From: Acidobacteriota bacterium
GTDB lineage: Bacteria; Acidobacteriota; Blastocatellia; Pyrinomonadales; Pyrinomonadaceae
Assembly (NCBI GenBank): GCA_016700175.1
Contig: CP065003.1
Coordinates: forward strand, 2,118,001 to 2,182,000
DNA: 64,000 nt
Reading direction: 5' to 3'
In this document: positions 9,871 through 18,352 of the stretch, piece by piece
Layout of the letters: each line of letters opens with the position of its first letter
Position numbering within the stretch: position 1 is the stretch's first letter
Translations under genes and position numbers: made by a program
The notes under the pieces: model-generated
Told to the model about the DNA's origin: nothing
What the model saw: the letters and a program-made list of their open reading frames with translations, nothing else
The model's database searches: none

Positions 9871-9887
9871 ACTTTGTGATACAAAGT
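9871..9887. promoter_or_regulatory. Candidate operator: perfect inverted repeat ACTTTG-N5-CAAAGT
   Basis: ACTTTG (9871-9876) and CAAAGT (9882-9887) flank a 5-bp spacer, two bases upstream of the -35 box of the promoter at 9840-9868. Size and symmetry fit a dimeric winged-helix protein, most likely the one encoded at 8828-9205. Binding is inferred from position only. Confidence 0.6.
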
Positions 9888-9966
9888 CCCGAAGAGTGAG
9901 AAAGTACGGAGTTCGGTTTCGTTTGGTCTTGGCTTTGCGGTTCTTGGCGGCTTAGCGCCTTTGCAT

Positions 9967-10102
9967 CAGTTGCCCCCCGCTTCAGCGGGGGGATAGTGGA
10001 CGGTCAGAAAAGTTCCTGGGGCTTCAGCCCCGAAGTTGCCGGCTAAAGCCGGCCAAAGTGTCGTGGATGTTGCTTGTCCCCCCGCTGAAGCGGGGGGCAA
10101 CT
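9967..10102. repeat. Composite palindromic intergenic repeat, GTTGCCCC family (copy 1)
   Basis: An outer inverted repeat, AGTTGCCCCCCGCTTCAGC and its complement, closes over two inner hairpins, GGGGCTTCAGCCCC and GCCGGCTAAAGCCGGC. The unit is about 136 bp and could fold into a three-way structure. A second copy is at 36317-36454. It fills the gap between two minus-strand genes. Confidence 0.85.
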
Positions 10103-10109
10103 TATATCG

Positions 10110-11531
10110 CTAAGCAGTCCGACTGATCCGCTCCTCGATGTACGGCTTCGCCTTTTCTGTCTCAAGATCGGGAAGGAACATATAGTTCCCCACCAGCAGA
10201 AGCCCCGCGAGGATCCCGATCGCGAACCGCGCCGGATACCTTGCCGTCCGGAGAACCGCAAAGAGAACGAGCAGCAGCGCCGTCGCAGGGACCGCGATCA
10301 GCCAGGGGCTTGAGAAGCCGAACCATTCCACAGAGTTCGGCGCGAACGAGAGACGCTCGAAGATCAGAGGCTGCCAGAAGGAATTGTGCGGGTAATCGAG
10401 AACGGCCGGTGCGAACGGATACGAAAGCAAAGGGATCGCGCAGAACAAAAGCGAGAGCGTGAAGAAGAACCCGCGCCATAGGCTCGAGTAATCGTCCGAT
10501 TCGCCGTCAAAGAGCGGATCGAGGAACATCGGAAGGACGATCGCGAAGGTCGACGCAGGAACCGCGAAGACGGCGTCCGGATCGCGCCAGAACACCGACA
10601 ACACCAGCGCAAGGACGATCAGCGAGTACTTGACCCCAAATCGCAGAGTCCCGCCCGCTTTCGTCGTGAATACGGCAAATATCGAGAACAGAAGCACGGG
10701 AGCGTAAAAGAAAAGTCCCTTCGAAGGGCTGAACCACATTTCGAAAAACGTGTACAGGACCGGAAGCCTTAGGCTGTCCATCGGCACGACCGCCAGCACG
10801 TCACCGAACACCCACCACGAATAGAAGGTAAGAGCGCCGGCGAACGGAAGCATCCCGGCGAGATAATAGGAGATCCGGTTCCGGACCTCCCTGCCACCCG
10901 TGAAAAGCAGGCCGACGAAAAAGACAAAGACAGGCAGGAGCGCCCGAAGATCGCAAAGCAGACAGAATCCCAGGAACAGGCCGGCGGTGAAACACCTGCC
11001 CGGCATCACCCGGTCGAAATCGAAAATGACACGGAACGCGAGGTAGACCAGGACCGCGACGAAAACAAGCGGCGAGTAGATCAGGCTGAGAGGAAACAGC
11101 GGCGTCGCGAACAGGAATACGCCCAGCGAGAACGCGTCGACCTCGCTGCTGAACAGCCAGATTCCGAGAAGAAGGACCGGGCACGAAGCGAGAAGGAAAC
11201 GCAGAACAAACCAGCCTGCCCTGAGATTGGCGTCATCCGCCTCTCCCAGGACGACCCTCGTCAGGGCGTACAGGGGAGCGGAAACGATCGTGAAGCCGGG
11301 CGGACGGTCGGGATAAACCCGGTCGCCGACCCGCTTAACGTCCGCGAATTTCTCGCCGCGTTCCTTTTCGAAGTGGGAGATGTCGAATGTTGTCCGCTCG
11401 ACCAGCGACGCCGCCGCCGCGCGATTGATCAGATCCTGCTCCGAGCCCGGCCCCTGAAACAGAGGCATCAGGAAGATCGATAGCAGAAAGTAGATGACAA
11501 GCAGGAGAAGCCCGCTACTTCCGTGGTTCAC
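10110..11531 (-). CDS. Polytopic membrane protein, possible GT-C-type glycosyltransferase
   Basis: A 473-residue protein with about ten to twelve hydrophobic spans. The first extracytoplasmic loop, after the first span, contains GDRVYPDRPPGFTIVSAPLY. That resembles the loop of GT-C dolichol/undecaprenyl-phosphate sugar transferases, which carry an Asp near the first span and an S/DKPPG motif. No other family signature is clear, so the enzymatic role is a suggestion. The start (GTG at 11529-11531) overlaps the end of the upstream lipoprotein gene by 17 bp, implying translational coupling. Confidence 0.6.
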   Translation of the reverse strand: MNHGSSGLLLLVIYFLLSIFLMPLFQGPGSEQDLINRAAAASLVERTTFDISHFEKERGEKFADVKRVGDRVYPDRPPGFTIVSAPLYALTRVVLGEADDANLRAGWFVLRFLLASCPVLLLGIWLFSSEVDAFSLGVFLFATPLFPLSLIYSPLVFVAVLVYLAFRVIFDFDRVMPGRCFTAGLFLGFCLLCDLRALLPVFVFFVGLLFTGGREVRNRISYYLAGMLPFAGALTFYSWWVFGDVLAVVPMDSLRLPVLYTFFEMWFSPSKGLFFYAPVLLFSIFAVFTTKAGGTLRFGVKYSLIVLALVLSVFWRDPDAVFAVPASTFAIVLPMFLDPLFDGESDDYSSLWRGFFFTLSLLFCAIPLLSYPFAPAVLDYPHNSFWQPLIFERLSFAPNSVEWFGFSSPWLIAVPATALLLVLFAVLRTARYPARFAIGILAGLLLVGNYMFLPDLETEKAKPYIEERISRTA

Positions 11532-12303
11532 CGGCCTCCTTTGCCTTCAGCTCTCCGAGGTTGGGCACCGGTTCGGCGCCGGGATCGACGATCGAATAGG
11601 TCAGACGGTCGCCTTCCATACGGAACGAGCCGTTAGCCCACCTGTATTTCGTCTTTGTGAAATGCGTCGGACAGCAGAGCTGGACCTCGTCGCCGGTTAT
11701 CTTCAGGGTCTCCATCTCGCCGAAAATGTACCGGTCCTGGCCGAACAGTTCGACAACGACCGCGCCATCTTCAGGATAGATCTTCTTCAGGCCTCCGTCG
11801 GCTCGGTCGCCCGTCCGGAAATACCAAAGCAGTTCCGGCTTGTCCTCTTTCCACTCGAAGACATAAACAAGGTGCGGAAGCGCGGAACCCCCGGTCCCGA
11901 TCTTCAGTATCACGATCGCCTCGTCATCACCGTCGCCGTTCGCGTCGAAGTACTTCGTCGTCACGTACTCCATCCCGATCCGCTCCTCGGTCGTGCGGCG
12001 GAAGCCCTTCTCAAGCAACAGATCGCCGTCCGGTTCCTGCCAGCCTCTGGGGAGGGGATAAGTGTGGTTCTTGAAATCGTAGGAGGCGATCGGCGAATCG
12101 GAGTCCGCGTTCTCGGGTTCGAGCAATTCGACCTGAGCGGCGGGAACCTCCGGCGACGGTTCGGCTCCGTTCTCGGGCACTACTACAGGCGCGTTCTTCG
12201 CCGTCTCCGCCTCGCTCAGGCCACATGATACCAATGCCAAAGCTAGCGCGAAGATGGTGCCGAACTTCAGGCCCCTTACACGTATGAGTCTTCTGGTCCT
12301 CAT
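11515..12303 (-). CDS. Predicted lipoprotein, function unknown
   Basis: A 262-residue protein with a signal sequence and a lipobox (ALALVSCG, Cys near residue 27). A disordered linker rich in Glu, Pro and Ala follows (about 30-70), and then a beta-rich domain. The domain has one FG-GAP-like stretch (YFDANGDGDDEAIVI). An AGGAA motif lies directly before the ATG. It is the first gene of a two-gene unit with the downstream polytopic membrane protein. I do not recognise the family. Confidence 0.65.
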   Translation of the reverse strand: MRTRRLIRVRGLKFGTIFALALALVSCGLSEAETAKNAPVVVPENGAEPSPEVPAAQVELLEPENADSDSPIASYDFKNHTYPLPRGWQEPDGDLLLEKGFRRTTEERIGMEYVTTKYFDANGDGDDEAIVILKIGTGGSALPHLVYVFEWKEDKPELLWYFRTGDRADGGLKKIYPEDGAVVVELFGQDRYIFGEMETLKITGDEVQLCCPTHFTKTKYRWANGSFRMEGDRLTYSIVDPGAEPVPNLGELKAKEAGEPRK

Positions 12304-12366
12304 TTCCTGATTGCGCTAAAAGGATTTGCCGGTTACGAAAACTGCCCGGCGACTGATCGATGGCCC

Positions 12367-12491
12367 TTAATCCCGCGTGAGGCTTCTGTACTTGATCCTG
12401 TGGGGCTGATCGGCCTCGTGACCGAGCCGGGCCTTCCGGTCCGCCTCGTACTGCGAGAAGTTTCCGTCAAAATATACCACATTCGAGTTTC
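12367..12491 (-). pseudogene. Displaced 3' end of ettA (direct repeat of 18353-18477)
   Basis: Reading the minus strand, this is the last ~41 codons of an ettA gene with its own stop (TAA). It matches 18355-18477 at 121 of 123 positions. Both differences are at silent third positions, and the stop codons differ (TAA here, TAG in the intact gene), so it looks like another allele of a functional ettA end, not a decaying copy. No start, promoter or remaining part of the gene is present. The match ends sharply at GAGTTT, after which CCCTCG of the intact gene appears here inverted as CGAGGG. Together with the intact copy it frames a ~5.9-kb module. Confidence 0.88.
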
Positions 12492-12745
12492 GAGGGAAGT
12501 CATCCCTGTGCCGCGCAGCGCGTGCTCGGCCAACCTGCTGATGTAAGGAAGGGCGTGGAACGACTATACCAGGCACCGCATACGTCGGTGGTCAGGCCCT
12601 GGAAGAGAAATATGACCTGGCAGGATTAACAAGAAGACAAGAAACATACGAACACATCGACCGATCCACCGCAACGTCATCGGCCAACAGGCATGAGCAG
12701 TTACGGACTTTGACATTCCGGGATATCGAAAAAAGTTCTAAGTCA
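12492..12745. other. Unassigned stretch inside the ettA direct repeats
   Basis: No gene is recognised here. On the plus strand a frame without a start codon is open from about 12544 to 12745 and contains PGTAYVGGQALEEKYDLAGL. It may be a remnant of a coding region carried by the module, but I cannot name it. Composition does not differ obviously from the neighbours. Confidence 0.35.
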
Positions 12746-12774
12746 CGCCCCCGGGTCATGCCAGTTCGGGGGCG
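12746..12774 (-). terminator. Hairpin downstream of the FG-GAP protein gene
   Basis: CGCCCCCG and CGGGGGCG form an 8-bp stem about 20 bp after the stop codon at 12793. A T-run (six T) follows 13 nt later instead of immediately, so termination strength is uncertain. Confidence 0.5.
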
Positions 12775-12792
12775 CGAAAAGTGGTAGCCGGA

Positions 12793-15348
12793 TTAGTTTA
12801 CGCCGTCAGATCCGGGAATCGGGATGTCTCCGTTGCTGCCGAAAGGCGTGAAGAGAACTCCGCTCGTCGATTCCAGCGAATACCAGATCCCGTTCGAAGG
12901 CCGGAACACAGCCACATCCGTGATGCCGTCACCATCGTAATCCGCCGGTGCGGGAAGGTCTCCATTTGCTCCGAACTGGAAGCCGTAGAATCCCAGATCC
13001 TCCGATCGGAGGACAAACCACTGGCCGGTTGCGGGCCGGAACAGCAGCAGATCGTCGCTCCCGTCTCCCGACATGTCCCGCGAAAAAGCGGTGTCCCCAG
13101 TTGCCCCGAATGAAAAGGCAACAACGCCGCTGGTGCTTCGCAGCTGCCAAAATTGAGCGACCGCAGGTCTGTAGATCCCAAAGTCGTCGATGCCATCGCC
13201 GTCATAATCTCCAACAAGCGGCCGGTCGCCAAGCGCTCCGAATGACACCACAGATACCTGGCCGTCTGAAGAGCGAACCGTCCACCACGTTCCGTTCGCC
13301 GGCCTGAAGATCGTCGGATCAGAGACGCCGTCTCCATCGAAGTCGCCTGCAACTGGCACGTCGCCACTCGCCCCGAACGGAAACGAATAGTAGCCAAAAA
13401 TCTGACTGGTGAGAACGAACCATTCGAATGCGGCAGGACGGTAGAGCGTGAAGTCGGTAACGCCGTCCCCGGTGAAATCACCCGGTACCAGGCTTTCAGA
13501 CCCGTTGCCGAATTGGTACGCTGAGTGGCCGCCAAGTGACGAACGCAGGTACCAAAACTCCGAAGGCCCGGGCCTGTAGATCGCCTTGTCCGCAACGCAG
13601 TCGCCGTCAAAGTCGAACTCCGTGTCTCCGGCCCTTTGCGTCGCTCCGAACTCGAACGCCCCAATATCGGGATTGACGTTCATATTGCGGAAGAAGCACG
13701 CGCCCCTTTGGTCGAAACGAAGCGGATTGCCATCAAGGTCTTCTCCGCCCGGAGCTCCATGGTTGATGGCTATGCTGGCTTCTGTAATTCCGAGGGTAAG
13801 GGTCGGCCCGCCATTGTCCAACAGCCCGACGGGATTGAGCATTGGATCGACGCCAGTTATGTCCCCGGTTGCTTCGAAGCCTCCGGCCCATGCTTCTTTG
13901 TAGGATCCTACGAGATTGTGTCCCACGGAGGCGAAATTGCCCGACACATCCGTCCCGGGCTGTGCGAAATTTTCTGCGATCAGAGTATTTTGGACGAACA
14001 CTGTAGGGTTAGCAGTTCCTGGATTGATAGCGATGATGCCGCCTCCGCCATTTTGAGCATATACTCCGCCCTTTACCTGCCCGGCCATGTTCTTCGCAAT
14101 CGTCGAGTTTAGGATCCTTAACGTGTGTCCGCCCCCGGAAACCGCAATTCCGCCGCCTGCGCCGCGTCCGCCCCCCGAAATGCCGCCTGTATTGTTGAAC
14201 GCGATTGTAGAATTGATGATGGTCGTCTCGCAGGCGCCGCCGCACGGCAGGAAAAGTCCTGCCCCAAAATTCGTTTCCGCGGTCACTGGCTCGGTATCCA
14301 CGCAGTTGTTCCCGGCGACGAGTGTCCCGTAGATTTCTGTCTTTACGTTTGAACCGGGCCTGCGGTAAATACCACACCCGCTCCCGTTCGAAACTCCGAA
14401 TGCCGAGTTCCCCGTGATCGAGGATTCGTAGATCCTTATAACTGATCCGTCTGCTCCGCTGATCGTGATCCCGCCACCGAGCGAACGCGCAGAGTTTCCA
14501 AAGACCTGCGCCCGCTTCATCAAACCTCTGCCGTTTTGATTCAGGATAACGAGAACGCCTCCGCCTTCACCTATCGAGTCCGATGCTGTGAGATTGTTCG
14601 AGAATATGGAATTCTCGATCAAAACATTCGCGGCACCCAGGACGGCACCGGGAAAACTCCTGGAAGAGGTGTTCGAGCTTATCTCCGAGTTCTTGATCGT
14701 TAACTCCAGTTCGCCACCATTGAGATTGGGCAGATAGAGCCCGCCGCCCTGGTTCGCTTGCGGGCCGGAAATGGAGTTTCCGGTTATGAGCGAATCGTTG
14801 ATCCTGATCCGCTTGCTCCCTATGCTTCCGAACGCCCCTCCACTGATCTCCGCGCTAGCCCCCGCGATCCTAACGTTGTTCAGTGTCACGGTATCGGCGA
14901 GAAAGGCGAAGATCGCGCCTCCTATCCCGGGGTTCTGCGCACCTCCCCCCTGCCCGCCAATGAGAGTCAGATTTTCGATCGTCACCACCGATGATTGTGC
15001 GATCCCGAAAATACGGTTCATTCCGCCCGAAATAGTGAGCAATTCCCGTCCGGGCCCGGAGATCGTAATAGAGCGGCCGGGATTGGCTCCGTCGGCCCCG
15101 ATAGCGATCTCGCCGGGGGCTGAGATCTCTCTGGGAACCGAGAAGAATGTCGGATCAAAAGTGATGACGTCCGACTGACCGTTCGAATTGGCCGCTCCGA
15201 TTGCTTCGGCAAGCGAGCCGGGACCTGTGCTGTTGTTGTTGGTGACGACAAAATTGGCGGCGCTCGCATTCCCATAGGAGAATACGAACACGGATAGAAG
15301 AGCGACCAACGAAACGAATCGCGGAACGGATCGGGAACAATAAGGCAT
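12793..15348 (-). CDS. Secreted beta-helix (choice-of-anchor) protein with C-terminal FG-GAP repeats
   Basis: An 851-residue exported protein. The start is the ATG at 15346-15348, preceded by AGGAGAGGA; upstream in-frame codons lack a signal sequence. Residues 1-35 are a signal peptide (VSLVALLSVFVFSYGNASA). About 36-560 form a right-handed parallel beta-helix of the polymorphic outer membrane/choice-of-anchor Q kind, rich in turns such as NSTISG and GGGI. The last ~270 residues carry about seven FG-GAP-like blades of the type DFDGDGVSDPTIFRPANGTW, spaced about 40 residues. It is probably a cell-surface adhesin or matrix protein. It diverges from the ECF sigma gene, 158 bp away. Confidence 0.85.
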   Translation of the reverse strand: MPYCSRSVPRFVSLVALLSVFVFSYGNASAANFVVTNNNSTGPGSLAEAIGAANSNGQSDVITFDPTFFSVPREISAPGEIAIGADGANPGRSITISGPGRELLTISGGMNRIFGIAQSSVVTIENLTLIGGQGGGAQNPGIGGAIFAFLADTVTLNNVRIAGASAEISGGAFGSIGSKRIRINDSLITGNSISGPQANQGGGLYLPNLNGGELELTIKNSEISSNTSSRSFPGAVLGAANVLIENSIFSNNLTASDSIGEGGGVLVILNQNGRGLMKRAQVFGNSARSLGGGITISGADGSVIRIYESSITGNSAFGVSNGSGCGIYRRPGSNVKTEIYGTLVAGNNCVDTEPVTAETNFGAGLFLPCGGACETTIINSTIAFNNTGGISGGGRGAGGGIAVSGGGHTLRILNSTIAKNMAGQVKGGVYAQNGGGGIIAINPGTANPTVFVQNTLIAENFAQPGTDVSGNFASVGHNLVGSYKEAWAGGFEATGDITGVDPMLNPVGLLDNGGPTLTLGITEASIAINHGAPGGEDLDGNPLRFDQRGACFFRNMNVNPDIGAFEFGATQRAGDTEFDFDGDCVADKAIYRPGPSEFWYLRSSLGGHSAYQFGNGSESLVPGDFTGDGVTDFTLYRPAAFEWFVLTSQIFGYYSFPFGASGDVPVAGDFDGDGVSDPTIFRPANGTWWTVRSSDGQVSVVSFGALGDRPLVGDYDGDGIDDFGIYRPAVAQFWQLRSTSGVVAFSFGATGDTAFSRDMSGDGSDDLLLFRPATGQWFVLRSEDLGFYGFQFGANGDLPAPADYDGDGITDVAVFRPSNGIWYSLESTSGVLFTPFGSNGDIPIPGSDGVN

Positions 15349-15506
15349 CAGAATTTCCTCTCCTATGGGTGAGTTGTTTTGATCAGATTTCGTATTTCTG
15401 CACCTATAGCGGGAATGCACACGGGAAGCGGACAACAAAATCTGCGCACATAGCTGGCCCAATCGGAAACGAATTGTTGTAAAATCCGTGATCACCAAGA
15501 AAGCCC

Positions 15507-16085
15507 GTGTCTGAACAGGAACAAACCACCGAGAGCGAGATCACTGCGATGCTCATTGCGCTTGACGGAAACGACCCGGAAAGCTCTGAGCGGCTGTATC
15601 CGCTGGTTTACGATCACCTTAGGCGGCTCGCGATGATCTATATGTCGCGAGAGCGCTCGAATCACACCCTTCAGCCGACAGCGCTGGTCCATGAAGCGTA
15701 TCTCCGGATAACCGGTCAAAAGGAGCTCGAGTTCAGAAACAGAAAGCAATTCTTTGCAATTGCTTCGAACGTGATGAGGCAGATCCTGGTCGATCACGCG
15801 AGGGCCAGGGGATCATTGAAGAGGGGCGGACAGGCGATCCTCTTTTCCTCCGAGGATGTGGACCTGCCTTCCGAGATCCGCTCTGCCTCGCTACTTGCAC
15901 TGGACGAAGCCCTTACCCGCCTTTCGACTCTCGACGAACGACAGGCAAAGATAATCGAGCTCAAGTTCTTTGGAGGCTTTAACGAATCCGAGATCGGAGA
16001 GCTCTTTGAGATCTCCGCAAGGACCGTTAGAAGAGAGATCTCGTCCGCAAAATTATGGCTCCTGCGCGAACTGAAACCGGGCTAG
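15507..16085 (+). CDS. ECF-type RNA polymerase sigma factor
   Basis: A 192-residue sigma factor with region 2 (about 25-95, HTLQPTALVHEAYLRITG) and region 4 (about 130-185, ESEIGELFEISARTVRREI). It is of the group first noted in Rhodopirellula (TIGR02999-like), which in acidobacteria and planctomycetes often pairs with a Ser/Thr kinase. The start is a GTG with only a weak ribosome binding site. The kinase gene follows 67 bp downstream on the same strand, and the divergent neighbour is a surface protein, so a kinase-controlled sigma factor regulating surface genes is a reasonable inference. Confidence 0.9.
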   Translation: MSEQEQTTESEITAMLIALDGNDPESSERLYPLVYDHLRRLAMIYMSRERSNHTLQPTALVHEAYLRITGQKELEFRNRKQFFAIASNVMRQILVDHARARGSLKRGGQAILFSSEDVDLPSEIRSASLLALDEALTRLSTLDERQAKIIELKFFGGFNESEIGELFEISARTVRREISSAKLWLLRELKPG

Positions 16086-16152
16086 GATGACCGCTTTCGG
16101 CTGAGGAATCCGCCATTACGGAGCGGGAGCGGGGAAGTTTGCTCAAACAGCG

Positions 16153-18294
16153 ATGAATTCGAAGGATTGGGACATAGTCAAAATAGTCCTCGAGAAGGTC
16201 ATTGAACTTGGGCCTGACGACAGGCGGGCCGCACTTGACGAGATGGGTATCTCCCCATCGGTGAGGGCCGAGATCGATTCCCTTCTTGAATTTCAGCCCT
16301 TGGAGGAGTCCTTCATCTCTCTGCCGGCATTTGCATTCTCGGAACAGTTCGCAGGGTTCGAACCCGAGCCCGTCGTGGCCGGCACCACGGTGGGCGGCTA
16401 CCGGATCCTGGACGAAATCGGAACCGGCGGAATGGGAATCGTGTACCGTGCAGAAAGGATCAACGGCGAGTTTGAGATGACCGTGGCGCTCAAACTCCTG
16501 CGCCGCGAGTTCAACTCCAGCGAGGTCCGGAGCCTCTTTGAAAGGGAAAAGCAGATCCAGGCCGCCCTGGATCACCCCAATATCGCAAAGCTTCTCGATT
16601 CAGGTACAACCGCGGACGGTATCCCGTATCTGGTAATGGAATTTATTGATGGCACGCCGATCGACAGACACTGTGCCGAGCACGATCTCCCTCTCAAGAG
16701 CCGTTTGCTGCTGTTCTCAAAGGTCGCAAAGGCGGTTGAGTTCGCGCACAGCAAGCTGATCGTTCACCGAGACCTGAAGCCCGGGAATATTCTTGTGGAT
16801 GCAACTGGGGTTCCGAAGCTCCTGGACTTTGGTATCGCCAAGATCCTCGACCCGTTCGGCACAGAGAGTGGCGAAATTACTCAGACCCGGGCGCTGACCC
16901 CGCATTTCTCATCTCCTGAACAGTTCTCCGGGGAGCAGGTCACTGCCGCGACAGACATTTATAATCTCGGCCTGATCCTGTTTACCATCGGGACCAACTC
17001 ACGGCCTGTGCCCGTGGAAACCTCGGGATCGGAAACAGGACGACGGCGACACCGGCTTCCGATCCCATCCGGTTCCTGGCCGCGCGAAGAACTCGAGACG
17101 TCCGGTAAAGCCAACCCACCGCCCTATCCTCCGAAGCGGCTCAAAGGAGATATTGAAACCATAATCGGGAAGGCGACAAGGCTGGACCCTGCAGACCGGT
17201 ATGAGTCAGCAACGGCGCTCCTTGAGGACATTTGGCGCTACCTGGACGGCCTTCCGTTGCGCGCGCGGCCGGCGAGCCTTGCCTACAAGTCCCGAAAGTT
17301 TTTAGGCCGCAACAGGGTACAGACCGCTGCCGCCCTTGTCATCCTTTCGGTGATAATGGTCGCCTCAATATTCGCCTTCAGGCAGGCGAGCTTGGCCGAA
17401 AAGGAAGCAGAAAGGGCAGTCTCCGCAATGAAGCTGGCCGAATCGAACGCTGAGAGAAGTCGTGCGGAGGAGAAGAAAGCCGAAAGGGTGACGGCATTCG
17501 TGGAGACGATTCTTTCGTTTGCCAACCCATCCGCCTATGCAGCCGGCGGAGACTACTATGGAGACGCAAGGGTGGTCGATGTCGTCAATGCAATGAGCGA
17601 GAAAATTGACGAGGAATTCGCTGACAGCCCGGAGATCCGTGCAGAGCTGCACCACAAATTCGCAGAGATCTACAAAGGTGCAAGCCGAAACGCGAGGGAT
17701 GAGAAAACTGCTGACTTCTTCGCGCAGAGAGCGTTCGCGCACGCAGACACGGCATACAGAACGAGACGAACGGTCTACGGCGATCGGAACGAGCTGGTCG
17801 CAAAAGACATGTTCTACCTTTGGGCCACGGATACCCGCGCGTTCGACAAGAGTCAGCCGCAGCTGCTGATGAGATCGATCGAAATGATGCGGGAGGAAAA
17901 CCCCGCCAATCCAAATCTTCCCGAAATGCTCAGCGCCTTCGCCGTGCGTTTATTTCTGGTTGGGACCAGGGAACAGATGCTCGCATATCTGCACGCGGCC
18001 CCGGATGAGCTCGGGACCAGCAACTTTGAGATCGCCAGGAACTTATTGAAGGAAGCACTGGACCTGACGAATAAGCACGAGAGCAGTGACACTTTCCTCG
18101 AAGATCTTCGGAGCTGTAACTACCTGATCCTGGAGCGGCTCATTGGCAGCGAGGCGGATCCTGAACCATACCGGACACGCTGCTTCAGCGACGAATGGAC
18201 CAACCGAACCGACGCGAAGAGCAAGCAGATCGAGCTTGCCCGTCAGAGGGTTCATTCTTCAATACCCGGGAGCGTTGAGGTCCTCCGGAAGTGA
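16153..18294 (+). CDS. Receptor-like serine/threonine protein kinase
   Basis: A 713-residue kinase. An N-terminal ~80 residues typical of ECF-linked kinases precede the Hanks-type domain (about 83-370). Key elements are GTGGMGIVYRAE (glycine loop), K114, the catalytic loop HRDLKPGN with D207, and DFG at 225-227. A transmembrane span lies at about 392-412, then a charged coiled coil (ASLAEKEAERAVSAMKLAES) and a ~250-residue C-terminal sensor part, probably helical and TPR-like. The kinase faces the cytoplasm and the C-terminal part is on the other side. It is encoded 67 bp downstream of the ECF sigma gene, its likely partner. Confidence 0.9.
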   Translation: MNSKDWDIVKIVLEKVIELGPDDRRAALDEMGISPSVRAEIDSLLEFQPLEESFISLPAFAFSEQFAGFEPEPVVAGTTVGGYRILDEIGTGGMGIVYRAERINGEFEMTVALKLLRREFNSSEVRSLFEREKQIQAALDHPNIAKLLDSGTTADGIPYLVMEFIDGTPIDRHCAEHDLPLKSRLLLFSKVAKAVEFAHSKLIVHRDLKPGNILVDATGVPKLLDFGIAKILDPFGTESGEITQTRALTPHFSSPEQFSGEQVTAATDIYNLGLILFTIGTNSRPVPVETSGSETGRRRHRLPIPSGSWPREELETSGKANPPPYPPKRLKGDIETIIGKATRLDPADRYESATALLEDIWRYLDGLPLRARPASLAYKSRKFLGRNRVQTAAALVILSVIMVASIFAFRQASLAEKEAERAVSAMKLAESNAERSRAEEKKAERVTAFVETILSFANPSAYAAGGDYYGDARVVDVVNAMSEKIDEEFADSPEIRAELHHKFAEIYKGASRNARDEKTADFFAQRAFAHADTAYRTRRTVYGDRNELVAKDMFYLWATDTRAFDKSQPQLLMRSIEMMREENPANPNLPEMLSAFAVRLFLVGTREQMLAYLHAAPDELGTSNFEIARNLLKEALDLTNKHESSDTFLEDLRSCNYLILERLIGSEADPEPYRTRCFSDEWTNRTDAKSKQIELARQRVHSSIPGSVEVLRK

Positions 18295-18352
18295 TATTGA
18301 CCGCACAACTTTCCTCTGTAATTCCGCTGAAGTGCCGTAGCGTCTTACTGTA

